A stretch of 59,682 nucleotides of DNA from Herminiimonas sp. (GCA_027310305.1 DAIDBD010000063.1:1-59682), one strand, 5' to 3'; shown: positions 19,963 through 28,964, counted from the stretch's first letter. Notes: generated by a model from the sequence alone, not told the origin. A program made the numbers and translations.

Positions 19963-20035
19963 ACATCACCTGAAAAATGATGTTCATCGTAACCTTTGAT
20001 TGTGACCGGGCATTGACATCCCGCATGCGCTTTTC

Positions 20036-20053
20036 CTGTCATCAGGATTTCAT
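20036..20053 (+). promoter_or_regulatory. PhoB-box-like site between phnM1 and phnG
   Basis: CTGTCATCAGGATTTCAT matches the 18-bp PhoB box layout: a perfect CTGTCAT half-site and, 11 bp on, ATTTCAT (5 of 7). It lies about 15-24 bp before the candidate phnG starts, in the divergent 105-bp spacer, and could serve both transcripts. Confidence 0.5.
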
Positions 20054-20076
20054 TTTCCGATGATGTAATGCTTCGG

Positions 20077-20532
20077 ATGAATACTCCGCAAACCGTTCCG
20101 GCGCGCGCCCGCTGGATGTCGTTGCTGGCGAAAGCGCCGCCGCATGTCTTATCCGAAGCGGTTGCGCAATATGGCGCATTGCCGAGTTACCTGTGGCTGC
20201 GGCGGCCGGAAGTCGGGCTGGCGATGGTGCGCGCCCGGATCGGCGGCACCGGCGCGCAATTCAACATCGGTGAAATGTCGATGACGCGCTGCGCGCTACG
20301 CCTGGCGTCCGGCGAAATGGGTATCGCTTATCTGGCCGGCCGCGATATGCGGCATGCGGAACTGGCGGCGATTTTCGACGCGCTGATGCAATCGGATGCC
20401 GCCGAGAAAGTCCGGCAGACCGTGCTGCAGCCGATCGAATCGGCGCTCGCCGAAAAACTGGCGCGGACCCATGCGCAGGCGCAAGCGACCAAGGTCGAAT
20501 TCATGACGATGGTGCGGGGAGAAGACGCATGA
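20077..20532 (+). CDS. phnG: C-P lyase subunit PhnG
   Basis: About 151 residues, C-P lyase core component. Typical features: RARWMSLLAKAPP at the start, PEVGLAMVRARIGGTGAQFN in the middle and GYLAGRD-like IAYLAGRDMRHAELAA. PhnG binds PhnI, PhnH and PhnJ in the membrane-independent core complex that attaches ribose triphosphate to phosphonates. Start could be ATG 20068 or 20077; neither has a good ribosome site. It overlaps phnH by 4 bp (ATGA), first of the plus-strand phnGHIJKLM run. Confidence 0.92.
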   Translation: MNTPQTVPARARWMSLLAKAPPHVLSEAVAQYGALPSYLWLRRPEVGLAMVRARIGGTGAQFNIGEMSMTRCALRLASGEMGIAYLAGRDMRHAELAAIFDALMQSDAAEKVRQTVLQPIESALAEKLARTHAQAQATKVEFMTMVRGEDA

Positions 20533-21131
20533 ACGCGGTGGCCGATAATCGATTGCTGCCGGCATGGACGGACAGCGTGCATGATGCGCAAGCCGCGTTT
20601 CGCTGCGTGCTGGCGGCGCTGTCCGAACCCGGGTTGATACAGACTTTGCCGATGGAAATAATCGGACCCGCACCGCTCAATGCGGCAATGACCGCGCTGT
20701 GCCTTACGCTAGCCGACTTCGAAACGCCGGTCTGGCTGGACGATCGCGCCGACATGGCGGCGGTTGAATCGTATCTGCGCTTCCACTGCGGCTGCCCGCT
20801 GGCCAGCGATCCGGCGACGGCGGCGTTCGCTGTCGTCGTTGATCCGGAACAGGGCATTGCGCTCGATCGGTTTGCGCAAGGCAGCATCGACTATCCGGAT
20901 CGCTCGACCACGCTGCTGATCCAGGTGCCGACGCTGGACAGCGGCCCGGCGCATCGATTATCCGGCCCCGGCATCGAAAGTACGCGCACGCTGCATGCGG
21001 GCGGCTTGCCGGAAAACTTCGCGCTGCTGTGGCAGCGAAACACGGCGCGCTTTCCATTGGGCGTCGATCTGGTTTTCTGTTGCGGCAATGCGATTGTCGG
21101 CTTGCCGCGCACGACGCAGATTCATGTCTGA
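20529..21131 (+). CDS. phnH: C-P lyase subunit PhnH
   Basis: 200 residues, PhnH family. Conserved HDAQAAFRCVLAALSEPG opening, TLLIQVPTLDSG core, LSGPGIESTRTL, and the FPLGVDLVFCCGNAIVGLPRTT terminus. It is a PLP-dependent-transferase-fold protein without PLP that forms part of the PhnGHIJ core. It overlaps phnG by 4 bp and is 27 bp from phnI, consistent with stoichiometric translation. Confidence 0.92.
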   Translation: MNAVADNRLLPAWTDSVHDAQAAFRCVLAALSEPGLIQTLPMEIIGPAPLNAAMTALCLTLADFETPVWLDDRADMAAVESYLRFHCGCPLASDPATAAFAVVVDPEQGIALDRFAQGSIDYPDRSTTLLIQVPTLDSGPAHRLSGPGIESTRTLHAGGLPENFALLWQRNTARFPLGVDLVFCCGNAIVGLPRTTQIHV

Positions 21132-21158
21132 CCTCGACACATTTTTCCCGGAGTCGCG

Positions 21159-22313
21159 ATGTATGTAGCCGTCAAGGGTGGCGAAAAAGCCATCGAGCAA
21201 TCTTACGAAGCGCTGGCGCGGATGCGCCGCGGCGATCCTGCGGTGCCGGAACTGTCGGTCGCGCAAATCCGCGAGCAATTGCCGCTGGCGGTGGCGCGCG
21301 TGATGAGCGAAGGCTCGCTGTACGACCACGATCTGGCGGCGCTCGCGATCAAGCAGGCCGGCGGCGATTTGCTGGAAGCGATTTTCCTGCTGCGCGCCTA
21401 TCGCACCACGTTGCCGCGCCTGCTGTCGACGGTGCCGGTCGATACCGCGCGGATGGTGATCGAGCGCCGCATTTCCGCCACCTTCAAGGATCTGCCGGGC
21501 GGCCAGGTGCTCGGTGCGACCTACGATTACACGCAGCGGCTGCTCGATTTTTCGCTGGCAGCAGACGCCGGCGCACGCGGCATCGAACCCGGTGATGCCG
21601 CCGCGCCGCCGGTTAATCCATTGCCCATTCCGCCGGCCACGCCGCGCGTGCTGGACTTTCTGAACAAGGAAGGCTTGATCGAGGAAGAAGCGATTCCGCC
21701 CGGCGATCCGCAGCCGGCCGACCTGACCCGCGAGCCGCTGCATTTTCCGGCCGACCGTCCGCTGCGGCTGCAAAGCCTGGCGCGCGGCGATGAAGGCTTC
21801 CTGCTCGGGCTGGCCTATTCGACGCAGCGCGGCTATGCGCGCAATCATCCGTTCGCCGGCGAAATACGCTACGGCAAAGTCGCGGTGGAAGTGGTGCCGG
21901 AAGAACTCGGTTTTGCGATCGAGATAGGCGACATCGAACTGACCGAATGCCAGATGGTGAACCAGTTCGCCGGCTCGCATGCGGAACCGGCGAAGTTCAC
22001 GCGTGGCTACGGCTTGGCCTTCGGCCACGGCGAGCGCAAGGCGATGGCGATGGGCCTGGTCGATCGCGCATTGCGCGCGCAGGAACTGGATGAGGAAATC
22101 GGCGCGCCGGCGCAAATGGCGGAGTTCGTGCTGTATCACGCCGACAATGTCGAGGCTTCCGGCTTCGTGCAGCATCTGAAGCTGCCGCACTATGTCGATT
22201 TCCAGTCCGAGCTGAACCTGATCCGCGGCTTGCGGCGCGAAGCGAATGCAGCCGGGAAACCGGGCGATGCCGATGTTGCGAAGCCCTCCACTTCCGATCA
22301 GAAAGCCGCCTGA
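21159..22313 (+). CDS. phnI: C-P lyase subunit PhnI
   Basis: 384 residues, PhnI family. Landmarks: VKGGEKAIEQSYEAL at the N-terminus, LLRAYRTTLPRL, RRISATFKDLPGGQVLGATYDYTQRLLDF, GYARNHPFAGEIRYG and YGLAFGHGERKAMAM near the C-terminus. PhnI carries the nucleosidase activity that displaces adenine from ATP/GTP with phosphonate, assisted by PhnG/H/L. GGAG precedes the ATG. Its stop overlaps the phnJ start by 1 bp. Confidence 0.93.
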   Translation: MYVAVKGGEKAIEQSYEALARMRRGDPAVPELSVAQIREQLPLAVARVMSEGSLYDHDLAALAIKQAGGDLLEAIFLLRAYRTTLPRLLSTVPVDTARMVIERRISATFKDLPGGQVLGATYDYTQRLLDFSLAADAGARGIEPGDAAAPPVNPLPIPPATPRVLDFLNKEGLIEEEAIPPGDPQPADLTREPLHFPADRPLRLQSLARGDEGFLLGLAYSTQRGYARNHPFAGEIRYGKVAVEVVPEELGFAIEIGDIELTECQMVNQFAGSHAEPAKFTRGYGLAFGHGERKAMAMGLVDRALRAQELDEEIGAPAQMAEFVLYHADNVEASGFVQHLKLPHYVDFQSELNLIRGLRREANAAGKPGDADVAKPSTSDQKAA

Positions 22314-23203
22314 TGCCATCCGTTCCATCCACTGCCGGCACCGCCGCGCATCAACCCGAGGCCGGCTACAACTTCGCCTATCTGGATGAACAGACCAAGC
22401 GGATGATACGCCGCGCGATTTTGAAAGCGGTCGCGATTCCCGGCTATCAGGTGCCGTTCGGCGGCCGTGAAATGCCGCTGCCTTACGGCTGGGGCACCGG
22501 CGGCATCCAGATCACCGCCGCTGTCATCGGTCGGAACGATGTGCTGAAAGTCATCGATCAGGGTTCCGACGACACCACCAATGCGGTCAATATCCGGCGC
22601 TTTTTCCGCCGCACCACCGGCGTCGCCACCACCGAAAAAACCGTCGATGCCACGCTGATCCAGACCCGCCACCGGATTCCGGAAACGCCATTGTCGGCCG
22701 GACAGATCATCGTGTATCAGGTGCCGATTCCGGAACCGCTGCGCTGGCTCGAACCGCGCGAGGAACAAACCCGCAAGCTGCATGCGATGGCCGATTACGG
22801 CTTGATGAGCGTGAAGCTGTACGAAGACATCGCGCGTCTCGGCCGGATTGAGACGTCATACGATTATCCGGTCGTGGTGAACGGCCGTTATCTGATGCGG
22901 CCATCGCCGATTCCGAAATTCGACAATCCGAAAATGGATCGCAGCCCGGCATTGCAACTGTTCGGCGCGGGCCGCGAAAAGCGCATCTATGCGGTGCCGC
23001 CCTACACGCCGGTAAAGAGCCTCGATTTCGACGACTATCCATTCGAAATCGAACAATGGGAACACGCCTGCAGCCTGTGCGCATCGACCGACAGCTTTCT
23101 CGATGAAGTGATCGTCGATGACGACGGCGCGCGCCAGTATGTATGCAGCGATACCGATTACTGCTGCACGCGGCAGGCGGCTTCGACCACGGAACCGGCA
23201 TGA
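22313..23203 (+). CDS. phnJ: C-P lyase PhnJ (radical SAM)
   Basis: 296 residues, the catalytic C-P lyase. The [4Fe-4S]-binding cysteines follow the unusual PhnJ spacing C253-x2-C256-x21-C278-x5-C284 near the C-terminus. The GYQVPFGGREMPLPYGWG segment carries the conserved glycine used as glycyl radical. It cleaves 5-phosphoribosyl 1-phosphonate to methane-type product and cyclic ribose phosphate. It starts on the last base of phnI and overlaps phnK by 4 bp. All catalytic residues appear intact. Confidence 0.95.
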   Translation: MPSVPSTAGTAAHQPEAGYNFAYLDEQTKRMIRRAILKAVAIPGYQVPFGGREMPLPYGWGTGGIQITAAVIGRNDVLKVIDQGSDDTTNAVNIRRFFRRTTGVATTEKTVDATLIQTRHRIPETPLSAGQIIVYQVPIPEPLRWLEPREEQTRKLHAMADYGLMSVKLYEDIARLGRIETSYDYPVVVNGRYLMRPSPIPKFDNPKMDRSPALQLFGAGREKRIYAVPPYTPVKSLDFDDYPFEIEQWEHACSLCASTDSFLDEVIVDDDGARQYVCSDTDYCCTRQAASTTEPA

Positions 23204-23982
23204 ACGACGCCATGACGCCGCTGCTGCAGGCGGATAATCTGACCAAGCGCTTCGGCGCGCAAGTCGCTTGCAACAGCGTGAACCTGACGCTGTATCCGGG
23301 CGAGGTGCTGGGCATCGTCGGCGAATCCGGTTCCGGCAAGACCACATTGCTGAATTGCCTGGCCGGGCGTTTCGCTCCCGATGCGGGCCGGGTATTGTTT
23401 TCCACCCGCCATGACGGCGTGGTCGATCTGTTCGGCATCAGCGAAGCGCGCCGCCGACTGCTGTCGCGCACCGACTGGGGCTTCGTGCATCAGAGCGCGC
23501 GCGACGGCTTGCGCGGCGATGTATCGGCCGGCGCGAATGTCGGCGAACGGCTGATGGCGGTCGGCGCGCGGCATTACGGCAACATCCGCAGCGAAGCGGC
23601 GCAGTGGCTGTCGCGCGTCGAAATCGATGCCGCGCGGATCGACGACTTGCCGCGCGACTTTTCCGGCGGCATGCAGCAGCGGCTGCAAATCGCGCGCAAC
23701 CTCGTCACCAAACCGCGCCTGGTGTTCATGGATGAACCGACTGCCAGCCTCGATGTGTCGGTGCAGGCGCGGCTGCTCGATTTGCTGCGGCAACTGGTGT
23801 CGCAATTGCAGGTGGCCGCCGTGATCGTCACGCACGATCTCGCGGTGGCGCGCTTGCTGGCGCACCGCCTGATGGTGATGCGCCAGGGCGTGGTGGTCGA
23901 AGAAGGATTGACCGATCAAGTTCTTGACGATCCGCAACATCCGTACACGCAATTGCTGGTGTCATCGGTGCTGCAGGCTTGA
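23200..23982 (+). CDS. phnK: C-P lyase ATPase PhnK
   Basis: 260 residues, ABC-type ATPase. Walker A GESGSGKTT, signature FSGGMQQRLQIARNL, Walker B LVFMDEPTASLD and the switch VIVTHDLAVARLL are present, along with the VHQSARDGLRGDVSAGANVGE stretch typical of PhnK. It docks on PhnJ in the C-P lyase core. The ATG at 23200 overlaps the phnJ stop; the longer frame is inside phnJ. After it comes a 163-bp gap filled by a palindromic repeat, the only break in the phnG-M run. Confidence 0.92.
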   Translation: MNDAMTPLLQADNLTKRFGAQVACNSVNLTLYPGEVLGIVGESGSGKTTLLNCLAGRFAPDAGRVLFSTRHDGVVDLFGISEARRRLLSRTDWGFVHQSARDGLRGDVSAGANVGERLMAVGARHYGNIRSEAAQWLSRVEIDAARIDDLPRDFSGGMQQRLQIARNLVTKPRLVFMDEPTASLDVSVQARLLDLLRQLVSQLQVAAVIVTHDLAVARLLAHRLMVMRQGVVVEEGLTDQVLDDPQHPYTQLLVSSVLQA

Positions 23983-23996
23983 ATAGGATGAAAAGG

Positions 23997-24120
23997 CCCT
24001 TCGATATGCCCTACGGGCTACTCAGGGCGAACGGGTTTTTTAACGCTTCACGCTTTTTAAATCTCCGTTCGTCCTGAGTAGCGCAGCGTATCGAAGGAAG
24101 TAGCGCAGCGTATCGAAGGA
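23997..24120. repeat. Palindromic repeat family A, copy 1 (phnK-phnL gap)
   Basis: Two inverted arms built on CCTTCGATA...CTCAGG.CGAACGG (23997-24035) and its complement CCGTTCGTCCTGAGTAGC (24065-24098). The last 21 bp, starting GTAGCGCAGCG, are then repeated at 24100-24120. Same family as 32725-32806 and 35411-35495. In RNA it would form a long hairpin inside the phn transcript and may lower expression of phnL-phnM2 or stabilise the upstream message. Confidence 0.85.
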
Positions 24121-24145
24121 TCGGCCGAACACGAAACTGAAAAAA

Positions 24146-24859
24146 ATGACACGCAAAATCGAAGTAAGCAATCTTTCCAAGGATTTCACGCTGCATCTGC
24201 AAGGCGGTCTGCAGTTGCCGATCCTGTCCGGCGTAGACATGCAGGTCGATGCCGGCGAATGCGTGGTGATCCATGCGCCGTCGGGCGCCGGCAAAAGCAC
24301 GCTGCTGCGCTGCCTGTATGCGAATTATCGCGCCAGCGGCGGCAGCGTCAGGATCCGGCACGGCGGCGGCTGGGTCGATCTGGCCACGGCGCCGGCGCGG
24401 CAGATCCACGCGGTGCGCCATGCCACGCTCGGTTTCGTCACGCAGTTTTTGCGCGTGATTCCGCGCATACCGACGCTCGATCTGGTGGCCGAACCGTTGA
24501 TCGCAAAAGGCATCGGTCAACAAGACGCGCTGGAACAGGCCGGCGCGTTGCTGGCACGTCTGCGGATTCCGATGCGGCTGTGGCATGTGCCGCCCGCGAC
24601 GTTTTCCGGCGGCGAACAGCAGCGCGTCAATATCGCGCGCACGATGATCAGCGATTATCCGATCCTGCTGCTGGACGAGCCGACCGCATCGCTCGATGAA
24701 GCCAACCGCGCTACCGTGATCGGCCTGATCAACGGCGCGCGCGAGCGCGGCGCGGCGATCGTCGGCATCTTTCACGATGAAACCGTGCGCCGCGCGCTGG
24801 CGACGCGGCTGTTCCCGATCCCGCCGGTGCAACCGGTTTCCCTGGTGCCTGCCGCATGA
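24146..24859 (+). CDS. phnL: C-P lyase accessory ATPase PhnL
   Basis: 237 residues, ABC-type ATPase of the PhnL subfamily. N-terminal IEVSNLSKDFTLHLQGG, Walker A APSGAGKST, VTQFLRVIPRIPTLD, signature FSGGEQQRVNIARTM and Walker B ILLLDEPTASLD. It is needed with PhnGHI for the first step and interacts with PhnK. No strong ribosome site is visible after the repeat element. It overlaps phnM2 by 4 bp. Confidence 0.92.
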   Translation: MTRKIEVSNLSKDFTLHLQGGLQLPILSGVDMQVDAGECVVIHAPSGAGKSTLLRCLYANYRASGGSVRIRHGGGWVDLATAPARQIHAVRHATLGFVTQFLRVIPRIPTLDLVAEPLIAKGIGQQDALEQAGALLARLRIPMRLWHVPPATFSGGEQQRVNIARTMISDYPILLLDEPTASLDEANRATVIGLINGARERGAAIVGIFHDETVRRALATRLFPIPPVQPVSLVPAA

Positions 24860-25989
24860 AAATCATCCGCAATGCCCGCATCGTCGCCGCCGACCGGCAG
24901 TTTCTCGGCACGCTTGCCGTCGAAGGCTCGTTGATCGCCGCAGCCGATGCCGGCGGCACCGCCGTGTCCGCCGATGACTGGCACGGCGATTACCTGCTGC
25001 CCGGTCTGGTCGAGCTGCATACCGACAATCTGGAAAAGCATCTGATGCCGCGCCCGAAGGTGAACTGGCCGATTCTGCCGGCGATCATCGCGCACGATGC
25101 GCAGATCGCCGCCGCCGGCATCACCACCGTGCTGGATGCGATTTCGGTCGGCGACATCGATTCCGACAGCATGCGCAACGACACGCTGACCGCCTGCGCC
25201 GAAGGCTTGCGCCACGCCGCGCAGGCCGGCGTGCTGCGCGCCGACCATTATCTGCACATGCGGCTGGAACTGGCGGAAGAAAAACTGCTGGCGATGTTCG
25301 ATCCGTTCCTGCACGACGATCGCCTCAAGCTGGTGTCGCTGATGGACCATACGCCGGGGCAGCGGCAATGGACCGATCTGCAGCATTACAAAACCTACGT
25401 CACCGGCAAGCGCGGCTGGAGCGAAGACAAGGTCGATTCGATGCTGGAGCGCCTGCTGCAGCGCCAGCAGGTCTATGCGGCCGTCAACCGGCGCGGCATC
25501 ATCGAGCGCTGCACCCGGCGCCTGTTGCCGGTGCCGCTCGCCACGCACGACGACACCACCGTCGCCCATGTCGAAGAAGGCGTGACGGACGGCGTATCGA
25601 TTTCCGAATTTCCGACCACGCTGGCCGCGGCGCATGCCGCGCGCGAAAAAGGGCTCGGCATCATCATGGGCGCGCCGAACATGGTGCGCGGCGGTTCGCA
25701 TTCCGGCAATATCTCGGCGGCGCAACTGGCGCGCGCCGATCTGCTCGACGTGCTGTCGTCGGACTATGTGCCGGCCAGCCTGCTGCATGCGGCGTTCCTG
25801 CTGCAACGGGAAGGCTTCAACCTGCACAAGGCCATCGCGACCGTGTCGCGCAATCCGGCGCTGATGGTCGGCCTGGTCGATCGCGGCGAGATCGCGCCGG
25901 AATTGCGCGCCGATTTTCTGCGGGTGCGCGTGGTCGACGATGTTCCGGTCGTGCTGGGCGTGTGGAAGGCGGGTCGGCAGATCGCCTGA
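24856..25989 (+). CDS. phnM: PhnM ribophosphonate triphosphate hydrolase (copy 2, operonic)
   Basis: 377 residues, the canonical operon-borne PhnM. GDYLLPGLVELHTDNLEKH holds the metal-site HxD, and the HAAQAGVLRADHYLHMRLE, PLATHDDTT and MGAPNMVRGGSHSGNIS signatures follow. It hydrolyses the triphosphate of the ribophosphonate to the monophosphate for PhnJ. It ends the phnGHIJKLM run. The paralogue at 18751-19962 shares the catalytic motifs but is otherwise well diverged. Confidence 0.92.
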   Translation: MKIIRNARIVAADRQFLGTLAVEGSLIAAADAGGTAVSADDWHGDYLLPGLVELHTDNLEKHLMPRPKVNWPILPAIIAHDAQIAAAGITTVLDAISVGDIDSDSMRNDTLTACAEGLRHAAQAGVLRADHYLHMRLELAEEKLLAMFDPFLHDDRLKLVSLMDHTPGQRQWTDLQHYKTYVTGKRGWSEDKVDSMLERLLQRQQVYAAVNRRGIIERCTRRLLPVPLATHDDTTVAHVEEGVTDGVSISEFPTTLAAAHAAREKGLGIIMGAPNMVRGGSHSGNISAAQLARADLLDVLSSDYVPASLLHAAFLLQREGFNLHKAIATVSRNPALMVGLVDRGEIAPELRADFLRVRVVDDVPVVLGVWKAGRQIA

Positions 25990-26139
25990 ATTTTATTTCG
26001 GCGCTGCCGATTACAGGCATAGTTATTCTTGGGCAGACTGCATTTTCTAGGCCGGTACTGGACTCGAAACCTTACATCCGTGATACTGTATTTACGGGTT
26101 CCGTTTCAACATTTTCCTTCACCGCCGCTTCTTCCCATC

Positions 26140-26907
26140 ATGTGCCAGCTTCTCGGAATGAATTGCAATGTGCCGACCGACATTGTGTTCAGCTTCACCG
26201 GATTCGCCACGCGCGGCGGCCGTACCGACAGCCACAACGATGGCTGGGGCATCGCTTTTTTCGAAGGCGCCGGCGTGCGCCATTTCGTCGATTACCAGGC
26301 CGCCGTCGCATCGCCGATTGCCGACCTGATCAAGCGCTGCCCGATCAAGTCGAAAAACGTGATTGCCCATATCCGCAAGGCAACCCAGGGCCGCGTCGCG
26401 CTGGAAAACTGCCATCCGTTCGTGCGCGAGCTATGGGGCCGTTACTGGGTCTTTGCGCACAATGGCGACCTGAAGAATTTCATGCCGCCGCTGGACGGCT
26501 CCTTTCACCCGGTCGGCACCACCGACAGCGAATGGGCGTTCTGCTATCTGCTGCAACAGTTGCGCAAGCGTTTCGGCGACAGGCTGCCGGCCTTGCCGGC
26601 ACTGACGGCGGCGCTGCAGGAATTGACGCAGGAGATCGCCACTTACGGCATATTCAACATGATGCTGTCCGACGGTTCGGCATTGTTCGCGCATTGCGCC
26701 ACCAACCTGCATTACATCGTGCGGCAATATCCGTTTGCCGAGGCAAGGCTGTCCGATGAAGACATGAGCGTCGATTTTTCGCGAGTGACGACACCGAGCG
26801 ACCGCGTTGCCATCATCGTCACCGAACCGTTGACGGCCAACGAGACCTGGACGCCGTTCAAGCAGGGTGAATTGAAGGTGTTTGTCGATGGCATGCCGGT
26901 GGGTTGA
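26140..26907 (+). CDS. Class II glutamine amidotransferase (YafJ type)
   Basis: 255 residues. Met is followed directly by the nucleophile Cys2 (MCQLLGMNCN), with the class II signatures R-G-G-R-T-D-SHNDGWG, RKATQG, and FAHNGDL. The whole protein is the glutaminase domain, as in the YafJ/GAT family, with no synthase domain. It probably hydrolyses gamma-glutamyl amide substrates; the biological partner is unknown. I chose ATG 26140 because the catalytic Cys must be residue 2; no sequence upstream of it resembles the family. Confidence 0.85.
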   Translation: MCQLLGMNCNVPTDIVFSFTGFATRGGRTDSHNDGWGIAFFEGAGVRHFVDYQAAVASPIADLIKRCPIKSKNVIAHIRKATQGRVALENCHPFVRELWGRYWVFAHNGDLKNFMPPLDGSFHPVGTTDSEWAFCYLLQQLRKRFGDRLPALPALTAALQELTQEIATYGIFNMMLSDGSALFAHCATNLHYIVRQYPFAEARLSDEDMSVDFSRVTTPSDRVAIIVTEPLTANETWTPFKQGELKVFVDGMPVG

Positions 26908-27018
26908 CGAGCGCCATTGGCAAAAATTACGCAACAAAATAACCGGCGAACAGCACCGGACACGGCTGAAAATAGCGATCAGCGGATTTGCCGTGACGCC
27001 CGGATGCGTCCGGTCCGG

Positions 27019-27612
27019 CTACGGGTGCACCTTCTCATGTCGCGCCAGCATGTCGACGAACTGTTGAATCCGTTTGGCGCGCGTGTCGGCCTTTTTCGCG
27101 GTTTGAACCCTGAACAGAATGGCGTACCGATTCCGGGCATCGATAGCTGCAAAAAATTCCCGGGCGCGCTTGTTCGCGTCAAGCGCCGCCTGCAAATCCG
27201 GCGGTATCGTGGCCGTGCTCGATGAGTCGTAGGCAGCTTCCCATCGTCCGTTGCGCTTGGCGCGTTCCACTTCCGCCAGCCCGGCCGGCTGCATGCGCCC
27301 GTCCTGAATCAGTTTCAATACTTTCTCTCGATTGATCCTGGACCAGATGCTCTGCGCCGAGCGTGGCGTGAATCGCTGCAGCCAATAGTGCTCACCATCG
27401 CCTTTCTTTTGCCCGTCTATCCAGCCGTAGCACAGCGCCGCGTCAAGCGCTTCAGCATAGGAAACGGATTGCCGGCCGGCGCCTTTCTTGGCAATACGCA
27501 GCCAGACGCCGGCCGACTTGGCGCAATGCGCGGCGAGCCAGGCGGCCCAGTCTGCCTGCAGCGCGAAAAACATCGGTGAATCGCCTTCACGAGCCTTGTC
27601 AACAATTGCCAT
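27019..27612 (-). CDS. YdeI/OmdA-family protein
   Basis: 197 residues of the YdeI / OmpD-associated family (OmdA domain, often called bacteriocin-protection). Signature features: ALDAALCYGWIDGQKK near residue 60, and the Trp-rich RFTPRSAQSIWSRIN. The C-terminal third is Lys/Arg-rich (QTAKKADTRAKRIQQF), which suggests nucleic-acid or membrane contact. Function is poorly defined in all members. ATG 27612 gives the usual length; the reading frame is open far upstream but without similarity. Confidence 0.75.
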   Translation of the reverse strand: MAIVDKAREGDSPMFFALQADWAAWLAAHCAKSAGVWLRIAKKGAGRQSVSYAEALDAALCYGWIDGQKKGDGEHYWLQRFTPRSAQSIWSRINREKVLKLIQDGRMQPAGLAEVERAKRNGRWEAAYDSSSTATIPPDLQAALDANKRAREFFAAIDARNRYAILFRVQTAKKADTRAKRIQQFVDMLARHEKVHP

Positions 27613-27655
27613 TGCATGCCTCCAGAATTCATGCCCTCTATTTGCGGAACAGCAT

Positions 27656-28279
27656 CTAGCCTTGCGCCGCCGCCAGCTCGGCATCCTTCGCACGCGCCCG
27701 CGCCACTGCCGGACGGGCGTTGATGCGATCGATGTACGCCTTGATTTGCGGCAGGTCCGGCACCAGCTTGAATCCGACGGTCCAAGCCAGCGCGATGCCC
27801 CACAGCATGTCGGCTGCGCTGAAACGCTCGCCGAGCAAATACGGTCCCTTTTCAAGCTGTTGCGTCAGCGTGCTCAACACCGTATCGTAGTCTCCATAGG
27901 GAGAGGTCGACTGCGGCGCCGGTTCGCGCTTCATTGCCTTGTCGACGACGGCCGGCTCGAAGCAGGAACCGTAGAACACCATCCAGCGCAAGTAGGGACC
28001 GCGCAACGGGTCGCCGATCGACGGCGCCAGCCCGGCTTCCGGATAGAGGTCAGCGAGATACATGAACACCGCCGCCTGCTCGGTAACCAGCGCATCGCCA
28101 TGCTTGATTGCCGGAACTTTCCCCATCGGGTTGACCGCGAGATAGCCAGGCGAGCGTTGCTCCCCGGCATTCATGTTCAACACATGCAGCTCGTAGTCCG
28201 CATGGAGCTCTTCGAAAAGAGCAAGCGTGCCGATGGAGCGCGTGCTGGGCGAATGGAAGAAGGTGACGTGGCGGCTCAT
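27656..28279 (-). CDS. Glutathione S-transferase family protein
   Basis: 207 residues. An N-terminal thioredoxin-like domain has the active-site Ser-containing HSPSTRS, the cis-Pro motif KVPAIKHG and the TEQAAVFMYLAD glutathione-binding stretch; the all-alpha C-terminal domain has FSAADML. It resembles the beta/YfcG-like bacterial GSTs. It is not obviously a zeta-class maleylpyruvate isomerase, although nagL, missing from the gentisate operon, belongs to the wider superfamily. Start ATG 28279 gives the normal family length. Convergent to nothing; upstream lies a small plus-strand gene. Confidence 0.85.
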   Translation of the reverse strand: MSRHVTFFHSPSTRSIGTLALFEELHADYELHVLNMNAGEQRSPGYLAVNPMGKVPAIKHGDALVTEQAAVFMYLADLYPEAGLAPSIGDPLRGPYLRWMVFYGSCFEPAVVDKAMKREPAPQSTSPYGDYDTVLSTLTQQLEKGPYLLGERFSAADMLWGIALAWTVGFKLVPDLPQIKAYIDRINARPAVARARAKDAELAAAQG

Positions 28280-28427
28280 GAAATGCATCCTTGAAATGGA
28301 AAGAAACGTTACTGTAACCATCCCGGGATTGCCTGTCTTGGAAAAAGCGCATCGCGATGGCCGATGCCAGGCAAATCCGGTTACTCTGTCGAGTAGACGA
28401 TTAAATAGCAATCGATACAAAGGAAAA

Positions 28428-28631
28428 ATGATGGCAAAGAAAGACAAACCAGATCCGGAAACAGTGGCGCTGATCAATTGGTGCACGGAGGTCGAAGGTT
28501 TCCTGGTCGCGGGCGGCGCGACCCTGGCGCAGGCCCAGGAACATATCGAGGAACAAGTCGAGTGGTTTACGGACCAGTTCTATGACGGTTTGACACCCGA
28601 ACAAGCTGCGAAGGCGGCATTGAACGGCTGA
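28428..28631 (+). CDS. Small conserved hypothetical protein
   Basis: About 67 residues (starting M-M/A-K-K-D-K), acidic and helical, with WCTEVEGFLVAGGATL and EEQVEWFTDQFYDG. AAGGA is 6 nt before the ATG, so it is probably a real gene. No domain recognised. It is transcribed away from the GST gene on the opposite strand. Confidence 0.6.
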   Translation: MMAKKDKPDPETVALINWCTEVEGFLVAGGATLAQAQEHIEEQVEWFTDQFYDGLTPEQAAKAALNG

Positions 28632-28702
28632 GAATTTTCAGCGAGAAGCACAAAGCAAGGCGCGCATCCAGCATAGCCGGTGATGTTGGGTGATATGCCG
28701 TT

Positions 28703-28917
28703 TTATCGTTTGCGCAACGGGTCAAGCAAATGTCTCAGCGCATTGTGGTTCAGTTCATACATCAGCGCTATCAGTTCGCCGAGTTCGCCCGGCGGAAAAC
28801 CTTCCCGCGCAAACCAGCCAAGATAATGCCCCGGCAAATCGGCGATCAGGCGGCCCTTGTATTTCCCATAGGGCATTTCACGGGTAATTAAAAGCTGAAG
28901 TGTTCGGGTGTCATCAT
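28703..28917 (-). pseudogene. DUF3820 gene with apparent 1-nt frameshift near its start
   Basis: The minus strand encodes a well-conserved DUF3820 core: MPYGKYKGRLIADLP, HYLGWFAREGFPPGEL and ALMYELNHNALRHLLDPLR (28876 to the TAA at 28703-28705, 57 codons). The expected N-terminus (MMTPEHF...QLLITRE) is present from ATG 28917 but in another frame: one base appears to be missing where TTCAGC should read TTC-CAG-C (about 28894-28898). Either the gene is frameshifted, or translation starts at the internal ATG 28876, which lacks a ribosome site. DUF3820 proteins are small and of uncertain function. Confidence 0.65.
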
Positions 28918-28964
28918 CGGACTGCGCGTTGTGCGGCGAAGTGCGTCTGGCTGGCTTGCGGCAT

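Noticed and set aside
27656-28279. The GST as the missing maleylpyruvate isomerase (nagL)
   Set aside because: It is 20 kb away and lacks the zeta-class signature as far as can be seen; family-level similarity only.
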